Shown here one piece after another: positions 36,706 to 45,302 of a DNA stretch of 56,189 bases (position 1 is the first letter of the stretch; each line of letters starts with the position of its first letter). The notes under the pieces were generated by a model, which worked only from the letters and a program-made list of their open reading frames with translations, was not told the origin of the DNA and made no database searches. The DNA lies in assembly GCF_019012925.1 (NCBI RefSeq), contig NZ_JAGIRL010000053.1, positions 1 through 56,189 of the forward strand, in the 5' to 3' direction. The position numbers and the translations under genes were made by a program. This DNA comes from Fusobacterium sp. GTDB taxonomy: Bacteria > Fusobacteriota > Fusobacteriia > Fusobacteriales > Fusobacteriaceae.

Positions 36706-37812
36706 ATGAAAAGCAGTAGAGAGATAAAACTTTTTTTAAAAAAATTAAAAAAAATGAATAATTATCTTTTAGTAAATGCATTGATTATAGTAGCAATAAG
36801 TGTTTCAACTATATATAGTGCTACTATTTCTAAAGGTGAGAGTTTTTATATCAAAGAGACTATCTGGGGAGTAATAGGTGTTGTTGCTTATTTTGTAGTT
36901 TCCTTTATTGATTATAGAAAATACTTTAAATACTATAAGCTTTTATATGTATTGAATATAATCTTACTAGCTTCTGTACTTATATTTGGAGTTAGTAGGT
37001 TGGGAGCACAACGCTGGATAAGCTTAGGACCTATAAGTATTCAGCCTGGAGAGGTAGGTAAGGTTTTAATTGTAATAACCTTATCGGCTTTTTTAACTAC
37101 TAATTTCAGAGAGAAATTTATCGGATTTAGAGGTATTATAATAGCGGGATTACATATTGCTCCCATACTGTTATTGATATTGAAGCAACCTGATTTAGGA
37201 ACGACACTTATAATAGTTATGACTTGTGGAGTTATAATGTTTATGTATAATTTAGAGTGGAAAACTATTATTTTTTTAGCAGTGAGTGGAGGAATTTTTG
37301 TTCCGTTCTCATATTTCTTTCTATTAAAAGATTATCAAAGACAGAGGGTTTTGACATTTTTAAATCCAGAGAGTGATCTGTTAGGAAGTGGTTGGAATGT
37401 AACTCAATCAATGATTGCAATAGGGTCTGGAGAATTATATGGAAAAGGTTTTTTAAATAGTACTCAAAGTAAGTTGAGATTTTTACCAGAGGCTCATACA
37501 GATTTCATAGTTTCTGTATTTTTAGAAGAGAGAGGTTTTTTAGGAGGAGTAGTCCTATTTGTTTTGTATGTAATCTTAATTATGCAGATTCTATATATAG
37601 CGGATACTACCAAGGATAGTTTTGGTAAATTGGTGTGTTACGGAATTGGAAGTATTTTCTTCTTTCACTTTGTTATAAATGTAGGAATGACAATGGGAAT
37701 AATGCCAGTAACAGGAAAACCTCTACTGTTGATGAGTTATGGTGGAACATCACTTCTTATAAGTTTTATAATGCTTGGAATAGTTCAAAGTATTAGGATA
37801 AATAGAGATTAG
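36706..37812 (+). CDS. rodA: RodA/FtsW family SEDS peptidoglycan glycosyltransferase
   Basis: Inner-membrane glycan polymerase of the SEDS family, used in cell elongation with a class B PBP; 368 residues, about 10 TM segments. SRLGAQRWISLGPISIQPGEVGKV is the signature loop. LLKQPDLGTTLIIVMT and SQSMIAIGSGELYGKGF-like stretches follow, then LPEAHTDFIVSVFLEERGF and GMTMGIMPVTGKPLLLMSYGGTS near the end. The length and loop sequence favour RodA over FtsW, but that is not certain. The N-terminus carries a Lys-rich cytoplasmic tail. Confidence 0.9.
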   Translation: MKSSREIKLFLKKLKKMNNYLLVNALIIVAISVSTIYSATISKGESFYIKETIWGVIGVVAYFVVSFIDYRKYFKYYKLLYVLNIILLASVLIFGVSRLGAQRWISLGPISIQPGEVGKVLIVITLSAFLTTNFREKFIGFRGIIIAGLHIAPILLLILKQPDLGTTLIIVMTCGVIMFMYNLEWKTIIFLAVSGGIFVPFSYFFLLKDYQRQRVLTFLNPESDLLGSGWNVTQSMIAIGSGELYGKGFLNSTQSKLRFLPEAHTDFIVSVFLEERGFLGGVVLFVLYVILIMQILYIADTTKDSFGKLVCYGIGSIFFFHFVINVGMTMGIMPVTGKPLLLMSYGGTSLLISFIMLGIVQSIRINRD

Positions 37813-37819
37813 GAGAGAT

Positions 37820-38698
37820 ATGGAATATATAATTGACAAAGAGTATTCAGATGTAAGATTGGATAAATTTTTGAGAAAAAAACTACCTGATATGGCATTA
37901 ACTGAGATTTTCAAAGCTATAAGAGTAGGGAAGATAAAGGTTAATGGAAAAAAGTCTAAAGAAAATTATAGACTACAGGAAAATGATGTGGTAAAATTAT
38001 TTTTTGAGGTCAAGGTTGAAGAAAAAGAGAGTAAATTAAAAAGTATGAATCTAAAAAACTCAGATATTGATAAGATAAAAGAGTCTATTGTGTATGAGGA
38101 TGAGAGAGTACTTATTTACAATAAGGATAGCAATGTAGTTATGCATAAAGGAAGTGGGCATGACTATGGGGTATCTGAGATAATAAAAGAGTATTTAAAA
38201 AATCCAAATTTTAATTTTGTAAATAGAATAGATAAAGCTACTTCAGGACTTGTAATCGGTGCTAAGAGCTTGGTTGTAACAAGAGAGTTAGCCGAAGAGA
38301 TAAGGGAGAGAAGAGTAGATAAAAAATACTATATTTTGGTAGATGGGATAGTAAAAAAGAGAGATTTTATTATAAAGAGTTATTTGAAAAAGATAGATGA
38401 TAGAGTTATTGAACTGGATAAAAAAGAGGATGGAGCTAAGGAGAGTATAAGTTACTTTAAAGTATTGGATTATGGAGATAACTGTACTCTTTTAGAGGGA
38501 AGATTAGGAAGTGGAAGAACTCATCAATTGAGAGTTCAACTATCAGCTATGGGACACTATATACTAGGTGACACAAGGTATGGAAAGGGAAAAGAGAAAA
38601 AGATGTATCTATTCTCATACTATCTAAAGATAGATAAGTATGATATAGAGATAAAACTACCTTTACCTAAGGAGTATAGAGCTAGGTTATCTAAATAA
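37820..38698 (+). CDS. RluA-family pseudouridine synthase
   Basis: RNA pseudouridine synthase, 292 residues, with an N-terminal S4 RNA-binding domain (VRLDKFLRKKLPDMALTEIFKAIRVGKIKVNG). The catalytic domain has the active-site Asp at D138 in NRIDKATSG. VDKKYYILVDG and GRTHQLRVQLSAMGHYILGDTRYG near the end complete the RluA/RluC signature. The target is probably 23S rRNA, as for RluC/RluD, but the exact site is not readable. It is 7 bases after rodA, in the same run. Confidence 0.92.
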   Translation: MEYIIDKEYSDVRLDKFLRKKLPDMALTEIFKAIRVGKIKVNGKKSKENYRLQENDVVKLFFEVKVEEKESKLKSMNLKNSDIDKIKESIVYEDERVLIYNKDSNVVMHKGSGHDYGVSEIIKEYLKNPNFNFVNRIDKATSGLVIGAKSLVVTRELAEEIRERRVDKKYYILVDGIVKKRDFIIKSYLKKIDDRVIELDKKEDGAKESISYFKVLDYGDNCTLLEGRLGSGRTHQLRVQLSAMGHYILGDTRYGKGKEKKMYLFSYYLKIDKYDIEIKLPLPKEYRARLSK

Positions 38699-38719
38699 AA
38701 TAATATATAGGAGGAAGAA

Positions 38720-40021
38720 ATGCAAAACACAGAAACTTTGGAAAGATTGTACAAAATCTCTGAGAGAGGAAGTACAGTTAAGCAAGAGGTAATAGGAGGG
38801 CTAACAACATTCTTAGCAATGTCTTACATAATCTTTGTAAACCCTTCTATATTAGGTATGACTGGAATGGACAAGGGAGCTTTAATAACAGTAACTTGTT
38901 TGACATCTGCATTGGCAACTATAATATCAGGTGTATGGGCAAATGCTCCATTTGCTTTAGCTCCAGGAATGGGACTTAATGCTTTCTTTACATTTACATT
39001 GGTTTTAGGTAAGGGAGTACCTTGGCAGACAGCTCTTGGAATAGTATTTATGTCAGGAGTGTTTTTCTTTGCTTTATCTTTAGGTGGAATTAGAGAGAAG
39101 ATTGCATATGCAATACCTGTTCCATTAAAAATAGCAGTAGGTGGAGGAATAGGTCTATTTATAACATTTATTGGACTTATAAATCTTGGTTTAGTAGCAG
39201 CTAATCCAGCTACTATAGTTGGATTGGGAACAATGAAAACAACTACTGTAATAGGAATTGTAGGATTGCTTGTGGCTGTTGTTCTTGAGATAAAACAGGT
39301 AAAAGGTGGAATGTTAATAGGAATAGTTACATCTACAGTATTAGGATTTATCACTGGTGATATTGCAGTACCAGAGAGCATTGTATCTCTTCCACCAAGT
39401 ATAGCTCCAATAGCTGGAAAATTAGATATAGTAGGTGCTTTTAAACTATCTTTAATTGGACCAATATTCTCATTTATGTTTGTTGACTTATTCGATACTT
39501 TAGGAACTTTAATCTCTTGTTCTAGACAGGCTGGAATTGTAGATAAAGATGGAAAAATTAAGGGATTTGGAAGAATGTTATATACAGATGTATTTTCAAC
39601 AATAATTGGATCTGTATTAGGAACAAGTACAGTAACAACATTCGTGGAGTCAGCAGCAGGAGTGGCAGTAGGAGCTAAAACAGGACTTGCTTCTCTTGTG
39701 ACAGGAATTTTATTCCTACTTGCTCTATTTTTCTCTCCAGTAGTAGCTGTAGTACCTGGATATGCAACAGCTTCAGCACTTATCATAGTTGGAGTGTATA
39801 TGTTTAAACAGATAGTAGATTTAGATTTTAAAGATCTAAAAACTCTATTCCCTTGCTTTATTATAATAGTTATGATGCCATTAACTTATAGTATCAGTAT
39901 AGGATTAAGTTTAGGATTTTTAAGTTATATTCTTATTCACTTAGTAACTGGTGATTTTAAGAAATTAAATCTACCACTAATATTTATAGGTGTACTTTGT
40001 TTAGTAAACTTGGTAATCTAG
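38720..40021 (+). CDS. AzgA/PbuG-type purine permease, copy 2
   Basis: Second purine importer of the AzgA subgroup, 433 residues, the same length as the copy at 7658-8959. It is alike through EVIGGLTTFLAMSYIIFVNP, MDKGALITVTCL, APGMGLNAFFTFTLVLGKGVPWQ and GTSTVTTF-ESAAG. Divergence is spread over the loops, so this is an old paralogue, not a recent repeat. It may differ in purine preference. ATG 38720 follows AGGAGGAAG. It is the last gene of the long run and ends at a strong terminator. Confidence 0.93.
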   Translation: MQNTETLERLYKISERGSTVKQEVIGGLTTFLAMSYIIFVNPSILGMTGMDKGALITVTCLTSALATIISGVWANAPFALAPGMGLNAFFTFTLVLGKGVPWQTALGIVFMSGVFFFALSLGGIREKIAYAIPVPLKIAVGGGIGLFITFIGLINLGLVAANPATIVGLGTMKTTTVIGIVGLLVAVVLEIKQVKGGMLIGIVTSTVLGFITGDIAVPESIVSLPPSIAPIAGKLDIVGAFKLSLIGPIFSFMFVDLFDTLGTLISCSRQAGIVDKDGKIKGFGRMLYTDVFSTIIGSVLGTSTVTTFVESAAGVAVGAKTGLASLVTGILFLLALFFSPVVAVVPGYATASALIIVGVYMFKQIVDLDFKDLKTLFPCFIIIVMMPLTYSISIGLSLGFLSYILIHLVTGDFKKLNLPLIFIGVLCLVNLVI

Positions 40022-40038
40022 TAAATTAGATATTTTGG

Positions 40039-40078
40039 GAGTAATTAAATGAATTTTCATTTGATTACTCTTTTTTTT
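40039..40078 (+). terminator. Terminator after the second purine permease
   Basis: A 14-bp stem (40039-40052 with 40057-40070, one G-U pair), loop ATTT, then eight T residues. Confidence 0.88.
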
Positions 40079-40138
40079 ACTGTCTAACTTTTAAAGATAA
40101 AAATAATGAGATTGTCTATTTTTTTATACCAGTAGTAC

Positions 40139-40168
40139 TTTACAAAACCACTATAAATATATTATAAT
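40139..40168 (+). promoter_or_regulatory. Promoter of the peptidase-mreC-recO run
   Basis: -35 TTTACA (40139-40144), 18-bp spacer, -10 TATAAT (40163-40168), 39 bases before the GTG start. Confidence 0.72.
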
Positions 40169-40206
40169 TAATAGAAGAGTGTAAATTTTAGTTAGGAGGC
40201 TTCATT

Positions 40207-41316
40207 GTGATAAATAGAGAAAGAATGATTAATAATTTTATAGAGATGGCAAGAATATCTTCTCCTTCATTAAAAGAGAGAGAGATGGCTGACTATGTAA
40301 AAAAACAGTTACAAGATTTAGGAATGGAAGTAATTGAAGATGGTGCTGGAGAAAAAGAGGGAGGAAATGCTGGAAATATTATTGGAGTTTTAAGAAATCC
40401 AGGTAAAAAGAGAATACTGTTGAGTGCACATATGGATACAGTATTACCTTGTGATAAGGTAAATCCAATAATTGAAAATGGAATTATTAAGAGTGATGGA
40501 ACAACAATATTAGGTGGAGATGACAAAGCGGGAATATCTAATATAATAGAGGCTATCAAAACTATAAAGGAGAATAATCTTGATCATCCTGAGATAGTAG
40601 TAGTATTTTCAATAGCTGAGGAGATAGGATTATTAGGAGCTAAGAATTTTGATATAGAAAAATATAGTCCAGATTATACATTTGTCTTAGATTCTAGTGG
40701 AAAACCTGGTATTGGAATTATACAGACACCATTCTCTGCAAAAGGAAAAATGAAGATAATTGGGAAACCAGCTCATGCAGGAATAGCACCAGAAAATGGA
40801 ATAAATGCTTTAACAGTAGCAGCTCATGCTATAACAAAGATAAAATTAGGTAGAATAGATTCTGAAACAACTTCAAATATAGGTGTTGTAAGAGGCGGAG
40901 AAGCTGTTAATATAGTTATGCCAGAGGTAACATTACAGTATGAGGCTAGAAGTTTTTCAGGAGAGAAATTAGATAACTTATTAGCTGAAACAGATAGAGT
41001 ATTTAAAGAGATGTGTAAGGAGTTTGGAGCTGAGTTTGAGAACGGAGTGACAAAGGGATACTCAGGATATAAATTAGAGGATTCAGAGGAGATATTGAAT
41101 ATATTTAAAAAAGCTTGTGCTCAAGTAGAGGTTGAGTGTGTAACTAAGCCTACTGGTGGAGGAAGTGACTCAAATATCTATAATGAAAAAGGATACAAGG
41201 CTCTAACTATAGGAATTGGAATGACAAAAGTTCATACAAAAGAGGAGTATATTGAGATAGAGGATATGGTAAAAACTGCTAATTTAGTAGTAGAGATATT
41301 AAAGGAAATGGCATAA
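40207..41316 (+). CDS. M20 family peptidase, PepT-like
   Basis: Di-zinc cytoplasmic exopeptidase of family M20, close to tripeptidase T; 369 residues. The metal and catalytic residues are readable: H75 and D77 in SAHMDT, D105 in GGDDKAG, E138/E139 in AEEIG, D162 in VLDSSG and H343 in KVHTKEE. The lid domain (about 175-285) includes GKPAHAGIAPENGINA. GTG 40207 has AGGAGG eight bases upstream. Substrate class (tripeptides or aminoacyl dipeptides) is inferred from the family. Confidence 0.88.
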   Translation: MINRERMINNFIEMARISSPSLKEREMADYVKKQLQDLGMEVIEDGAGEKEGGNAGNIIGVLRNPGKKRILLSAHMDTVLPCDKVNPIIENGIIKSDGTTILGGDDKAGISNIIEAIKTIKENNLDHPEIVVVFSIAEEIGLLGAKNFDIEKYSPDYTFVLDSSGKPGIGIIQTPFSAKGKMKIIGKPAHAGIAPENGINALTVAAHAITKIKLGRIDSETTSNIGVVRGGEAVNIVMPEVTLQYEARSFSGEKLDNLLAETDRVFKEMCKEFGAEFENGVTKGYSGYKLEDSEEILNIFKKACAQVEVECVTKPTGGGSDSNIYNEKGYKALTIGIGMTKVHTKEEYIEIEDMVKTANLVVEILKEMA

Positions 41317-41317
41317 A

Positions 41318-42154
41318 ATGTTAAGAAAAAAAAGAGATAAAAAATGGTCAATAAAAAAAAGAATGGGAATTATCTTATTTATTCTTATTTTGATATTTGT
41401 TCTCTTTAGTAAAGCTGTTAATTTTGGTGTGGATATTGTAAGTCACATTGTTTTTCCTATTCAGAGAAGAGTGTATCAGATTGGAAACTTTTTTAAAGAA
41501 ACTTCAGAGGCAGTAGTAAGTTATAAATCTATATTAGAGGAGAATAGGAACTTAAAAAATGAACAGGTAAAGTATGATATAGTGGTAGCTTACAACAAGG
41601 AACTTGATCAAGAGAATGAGAGATTGAGAGAGATTCTTAAGATGAAAGAGGAGAAGAAGTTAAATATAAAAGTAGCAAAGGTAAACTTTAGAAATCCAAG
41701 TAACCTATATGAAAGATTCTATATAAACTTAGGAAAAAAAGATGGAATTAAGAAAAATTACATAGTTTTAGCTGGAGAGAATTTAATAGGAAAGATAGGT
41801 AAAGTCTATGATGATTATTCAATTGTTGATATGATAACAGGAGAAAACTATACAGTTAGCTCTCTCACTGAATCAGGTGCTCTAGGAATAGTGAGAGGAA
41901 GCAATGAGGGAGATGGAACTCTATACTTTGAAGCTAATACATTTCAAGAGAATATAGAGGTTGGAGAGAAGGTATATACTTCTGGTATCAGCGAGATCTA
42001 TCCTAAGGGGATATATTTAGGAAAGATTAGTGAGGTCATAGAGAGTGGAACAGAGATCTTAAAGAGCATAAAACTTGAAAGTGAAGTAGATGTTATAAAT
42101 TTAGCTGAAGTTTTGATTTTGATTCCAGTAGAAGCAAAGGGGAATAAAAAATGA
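41318..42154 (+). CDS. mreC: Rod shape-determining protein MreC
   Basis: Bitopic inner-membrane scaffold of the elongation complex, 278 residues. It has a basic N-terminus, one TM segment at about 17-36, and a periplasmic coiled coil (about 65-110: ENRNLKNEQ to LREILKMKEEK). The MreC beta domain contains GKKDGIKKNYIVLAGENLIGKI and EKVYTSGISEIYPKGIYLGKI. mreB and mreD, its usual neighbours, are not in the window. The stop overlaps the next start (ATGA). RodA, a functional partner, is encoded about 4 kb upstream. Confidence 0.93.
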   Translation: MLRKKRDKKWSIKKRMGIILFILILIFVLFSKAVNFGVDIVSHIVFPIQRRVYQIGNFFKETSEAVVSYKSILEENRNLKNEQVKYDIVVAYNKELDQENERLREILKMKEEKKLNIKVAKVNFRNPSNLYERFYINLGKKDGIKKNYIVLAGENLIGKIGKVYDDYSIVDMITGENYTVSSLTESGALGIVRGSNEGDGTLYFEANTFQENIEVGEKVYTSGISEIYPKGIYLGKISEVIESGTEILKSIKLESEVDVINLAEVLILIPVEAKGNKK

Positions 42155-42708
42155 AAAAGTTAGTAATAATCCTATGTATAGCTTTTAATTTCATAACTTA
42201 TGGAAAAGATATAAGTGAGATAAAAAGTTTAATAACAGAGGTTAATGAAGTTGTAAATTTAAATGGTGAATCTAAAAGTAGTGATTATAAATTAACATAT
42301 ATATTTCCAGATTTTATAAGAAAAGATGTAATAGCTCCAGAATTAAATAGAGGTGAGGTATATATCTATAATAAGGATCAAAAAATAGTGTATCTTCCAC
42401 TTTTTGATCAAAGAGTTGAGGAAAAATTAACGGAAAATGATAGTGAAGTATTGGAAGTAATCAATTTTATCTTTGAAAAGGAAAAGAGTGACAGAGAGTT
42501 TAGAGAGAAATACTATGCTAAAAAGATAAAAGAGATACCACTGAAAAATGGTACTAGAGTGGAAATTGACAAGTTAAAAGAGTTTAAAAACTATCTGTTG
42601 CCAACAGTTTACAGAGTTTATGATAAGGATATAAATATAGTAAACCTTAAAGTAAAAAGTTATGTTATCAATCCTAAAGTGGATATTAAGGAGCTAACTG
42701 ACATATGA
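42151..42708 (+). CDS. Exported protein, possible LolA-like fold
   Basis: A 185-residue protein with a clear signal peptide (KKLVIILCIAFNFITYG, cut probably near GKD), so it is periplasmic or secreted. I do not recognise it firmly. The pattern DYKLTYIFPDFIRKDVIAPELNRGEVYIYN followed by IVYLPLFDQ resembles the beta-sheet core of LolA-type lipoprotein carriers, where a lipoprotein-binding half barrel starts with similar sheet-and-turn sequence. It starts inside the mreC stop and ends inside the recO start (both ATGA), so the three genes are tightly coupled. Function is not assigned. Confidence 0.6.
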   Translation: MKKLVIILCIAFNFITYGKDISEIKSLITEVNEVVNLNGESKSSDYKLTYIFPDFIRKDVIAPELNRGEVYIYNKDQKIVYLPLFDQRVEEKLTENDSEVLEVINFIFEKEKSDREFREKYYAKKIKEIPLKNGTRVEIDKLKEFKNYLLPTVYRVYDKDINIVNLKVKSYVINPKVDIKELTDI

Positions 42709-43412
42709 TAAAATTCATAACAGATAGAGGGCTAGTAATAAATAAAAGAGATTTTGGTGAAGCTGATAGATATGTGACAGTTTTTACAGAAAATTTTGGG
42801 AAAATAGTTTTTCTACTGAAAGGAATTAGAAAGAGTAAAAAAAGAGAGTTGAATTCAATAGATCTTCTCTCTCTTTCCAATTTTACCTTTTATAAAAAGG
42901 GAGAAAACTATACAGTTTCATCTTTCAACGGAATAGAATCCTACAGTAATATCAAAAGTAATTTAAATAGGCTTGAGATATCCTTATATTTTGTTGCTTT
43001 GCTCAATGCTATCTTAGTTGAAAACAATAGAAAAAAGTCATTATATAAAATATTTTTGAGAAGTTTGGAGTTTTTAAATAATAATGAAAATGAGAAGAAA
43101 AATTATATTTTAATAGGATATTTTCTCCATTATATAATCAGAGATGAGGGACTCAATATAAGTAGTGGAGAGGGTTATAATTTTTCTTTTGAAAGATCAA
43201 AGTTTATAACTGAAAATGAGAAGTATATATATAAAGTTTCTAAGAGTGAAAAGAGCTTGGTAGAAAAATTTATAAATAACAGAGCAAAAGATATAGATGA
43301 AGAGATAGAAACTTTAGAAGATATTAAAAAGGTTGTTTTTCTTTTTGAAAGATACTTAAATTTTCATTTAGGAATAGATATTAAATTAAAAAATTATATT
43401 ATGGAGGGATAG
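42705..43412 (+). CDS. recO: DNA repair protein RecO
   Basis: Recombination mediator that, with RecR, loads RecA on SSB-coated single-stranded DNA; 235 residues. The N-terminal OB fold is clear: DRGLVINKRDFGEADRYVTVFTENFGKIVFLLKGIRKSKK. The helical domain that follows is poorly conserved, as usual. It has no cysteine at all, so the zinc finger of some RecO proteins is missing. The start overlaps the preceding stop codon by three bases. It precedes a PTS-type gene by 3 bases. Confidence 0.88.
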   Translation: MIKFITDRGLVINKRDFGEADRYVTVFTENFGKIVFLLKGIRKSKKRELNSIDLLSLSNFTFYKKGENYTVSSFNGIESYSNIKSNLNRLEISLYFVALLNAILVENNRKKSLYKIFLRSLEFLNNNENEKKNYILIGYFLHYIIRDEGLNISSGEGYNFSFERSKFITENEKYIYKVSKSEKSLVEKFINNRAKDIDEEIETLEDIKKVVFLFERYLNFHLGIDIKLKNYIMEG

Positions 43413-43415
43413 AGA

Positions 43416-43886
43416 ATGACTAATATAATAAAAATAACTGATTATATGTCAGAAAATTTGATTTCTCTGAATCTAAAAGCTAAAACTAAAGATGAAGTAT
43501 TATTAGAACTTTCAAAATTAATTGAAAATTCACCAAACATATTAACAAAAGGGAATACTGTATACAAAGCTCTTGTGGAGAGAGAAAAATTAGGAAGTAC
43601 AGGAATAGGAAAGGGAGTAGCTATTCCCCATGCTAAAACTGAGGTAGCAGAGAAATTGACAATCGCCTTTGGAATGAGTAGAGATAAGATTGATTTTAAA
43701 TCAATGGATAATGAAAAAGTAAATATTTTCTTTGTTTTTGCATCACCAAATAAAGATAGTCAAATCTATTTAAAAGTATTGGCAAGGATTTCACGTCTAA
43801 TAAGAGAAGAGAGTTTTAGAGAGGGACTTCTTAATTGTAAAACAGCAAGTGAGGTAATAGATTATATTGACAAAAAAGAGAGTTGA
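43416..43886 (+). CDS. PTS EIIA domain protein (PtsN/fructose-type)
   Basis: A 156-residue phosphocarrier domain of the fructose/mannitol EIIA (PTS-IIA-2) class. The phospho-accepting residue is H72 in GVAIPHAKT, preceded by REKLGSTGIGKG. There is no EIIB or EIIC gene beside it, so a regulatory role like PtsN (nitrogen PTS) is as likely as sugar uptake. ATG 43416 follows GGAGGGATAGAG. It is embedded between recO and nrdR, which gives no sugar context. Confidence 0.88.
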   Translation: MTNIIKITDYMSENLISLNLKAKTKDEVLLELSKLIENSPNILTKGNTVYKALVEREKLGSTGIGKGVAIPHAKTEVAEKLTIAFGMSRDKIDFKSMDNEKVNIFFVFASPNKDSQIYLKVLARISRLIREESFREGLLNCKTASEVIDYIDKKES

Positions 43887-43892
43887 TGAGAT

Positions 43893-44357
43893 ATGAGATG
43901 TCCATTTTGTGGATCAGAGGATACTAAAGTAATAGATAGTCGTGCATTTATGGAGGGATTCTCAATAAAAAGACGTCGTGAATGCATAAATTGTGAAAAA
44001 AGATTTACAACTTATGAGAAAATAGAGGAGATCCCCATATATATCGTAAAAAAAGATAAAAGAAGAGAGAAATTTGATAGAGAAAAACTATTAAAAGGCT
44101 TGACAAGAGCTACGATTAAGAGAAATATAAGTAGAGAAGAGATTGAAACATTTGTGTTGGAGATAGAGAAATCTATTCAAAACTCTTTAAAAAATGAGAT
44201 AACTAGCAGTGAACTAGGAGAGCTGGTTATGGAAAAGCTATTAAAAATAGATGAAGTAGCCTATGTTAGATTTGTTTCAGTATATAAAGAGTTTAAAGAT
44301 ATAGAGTCTTTCATTGAATTAGTAGAGAAGATAAGTAAGGATAGAAAGGAAAAATAG
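43893..44357 (+). CDS. nrdR: Transcriptional repressor NrdR
   Basis: Zinc-finger and ATP-cone repressor of ribonucleotide reductase genes; 154 residues, standard. The zinc ribbon uses C3, C6, C31 and C34 (MRCPFCGSEDTKV and CINCEKRF). The ATP-cone spans about residues 48-138, with KKDKRREKFDREKLLKGL. It starts at ATG 43893 and ends exactly one base before fmt. Its target NrdR boxes and the nrd genes are not in the window. Confidence 0.96.
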   Translation: MRCPFCGSEDTKVIDSRAFMEGFSIKRRRECINCEKRFTTYEKIEEIPIYIVKKDKRREKFDREKLLKGLTRATIKRNISREEIETFVLEIEKSIQNSLKNEITSSELGELVMEKLLKIDEVAYVRFVSVYKEFKDIESFIELVEKISKDRKEK

Positions 44358-45290
44358 ATGAGAATATTATTTATGGGAACACCAGAATTTGCAGTCCCAT
44401 CTTTTGAGATACTAAATTCTGAGTATGATATAGTAGGAGCATTTACAAAAGTAGATAAGCCAAATATGAGAGGGAAAAAGATCAAGTTTACTCCAGTTAA
44501 AGAGTATGCATTAGAGCACAATATCCCTGTATTTCAACCAACAACATTAAAGAGTAAAGAGACTCAGGACTTGATAAGAGAGTTAAATCCAGATTTAATT
44601 GTAGTTGTGGCTTATGGTAAAATATTACCAAAAGAGATAATTGATATGCCAAAATATGGAGTTATAAATGTACACTCTTCATTATTACCTAAATACAGAG
44701 GAGCTGCTCCAATTAATGCAGCAATTATACATGGGGAGAAAGAGAGTGGAGTGAGTATCATGTATATAGCTGAGGAGCTAGATGCAGGTGATGTTATACT
44801 TACAGTAAAAACTGAGATAACAGATGAAGATACTTTCTTAACTCTACATGATAGATTGAAAGATCTTGGAGCTAAAGGACTACTTGAGGCAGTTAAATTG
44901 ATAGAGAAAGAGGAAGCACCAAGAACAGTGCAAAATCATTCAGAGGCAACTTTTGTAAGACCTTTCTCAAAAGAGGATTGTAGAATAGATTGGTCTAGAA
45001 GTGAAAGAGAGATATTCAATTTTGTAAGAGGAATGAATCCTTTCCCAACAGCATTTACAACTTGTGAAGAGAAAATCTTTAAAATTTATGAGGTGAAGGA
45101 GAACTTTGAAACATATGAAAATGGAGTGTGTGGAGAGGTTGTAGACATCAAAAAAGGAAAGGGATTTGTAGTAAAAGTTGGAAATGGAAGTGTTATTTTA
45201 ACACAGGTAAAACCAGAGAATAAGAAGTTATTAAGTGGAGCCGATATTATAAATGGTGGAATGCTAAAAATAGGCAACATTTTGAAATAG
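44358..45290 (+). CDS. fmt: Methionyl-tRNA formyltransferase
   Basis: Formylates initiator Met-tRNA using 10-formyl-tetrahydrofolate; 310 residues, standard. FMGTPEFAVPSFEIL opens the Rossmann domain. The catalytic motif is VNVHSSLLPKYRGAAPINAAI, followed by the Asp in EELDAGDVI. The C-terminal OB-like domain follows from about residue 207. ATG 44358 directly abuts the nrdR stop. The next gene is folD, which makes its folate cofactor, so the pair forms a sensible unit. Confidence 0.97.
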   Translation: MRILFMGTPEFAVPSFEILNSEYDIVGAFTKVDKPNMRGKKIKFTPVKEYALEHNIPVFQPTTLKSKETQDLIRELNPDLIVVVAYGKILPKEIIDMPKYGVINVHSSLLPKYRGAAPINAAIIHGEKESGVSIMYIAEELDAGDVILTVKTEITDEDTFLTLHDRLKDLGAKGLLEAVKLIEKEEAPRTVQNHSEATFVRPFSKEDCRIDWSRSEREIFNFVRGMNPFPTAFTTCEEKIFKIYEVKENFETYENGVCGEVVDIKKGKGFVVKVGNGSVILTQVKPENKKLLSGADIINGGMLKIGNILK

Positions 45291-45302
45291 AAAGGTAGAA
45301 GA

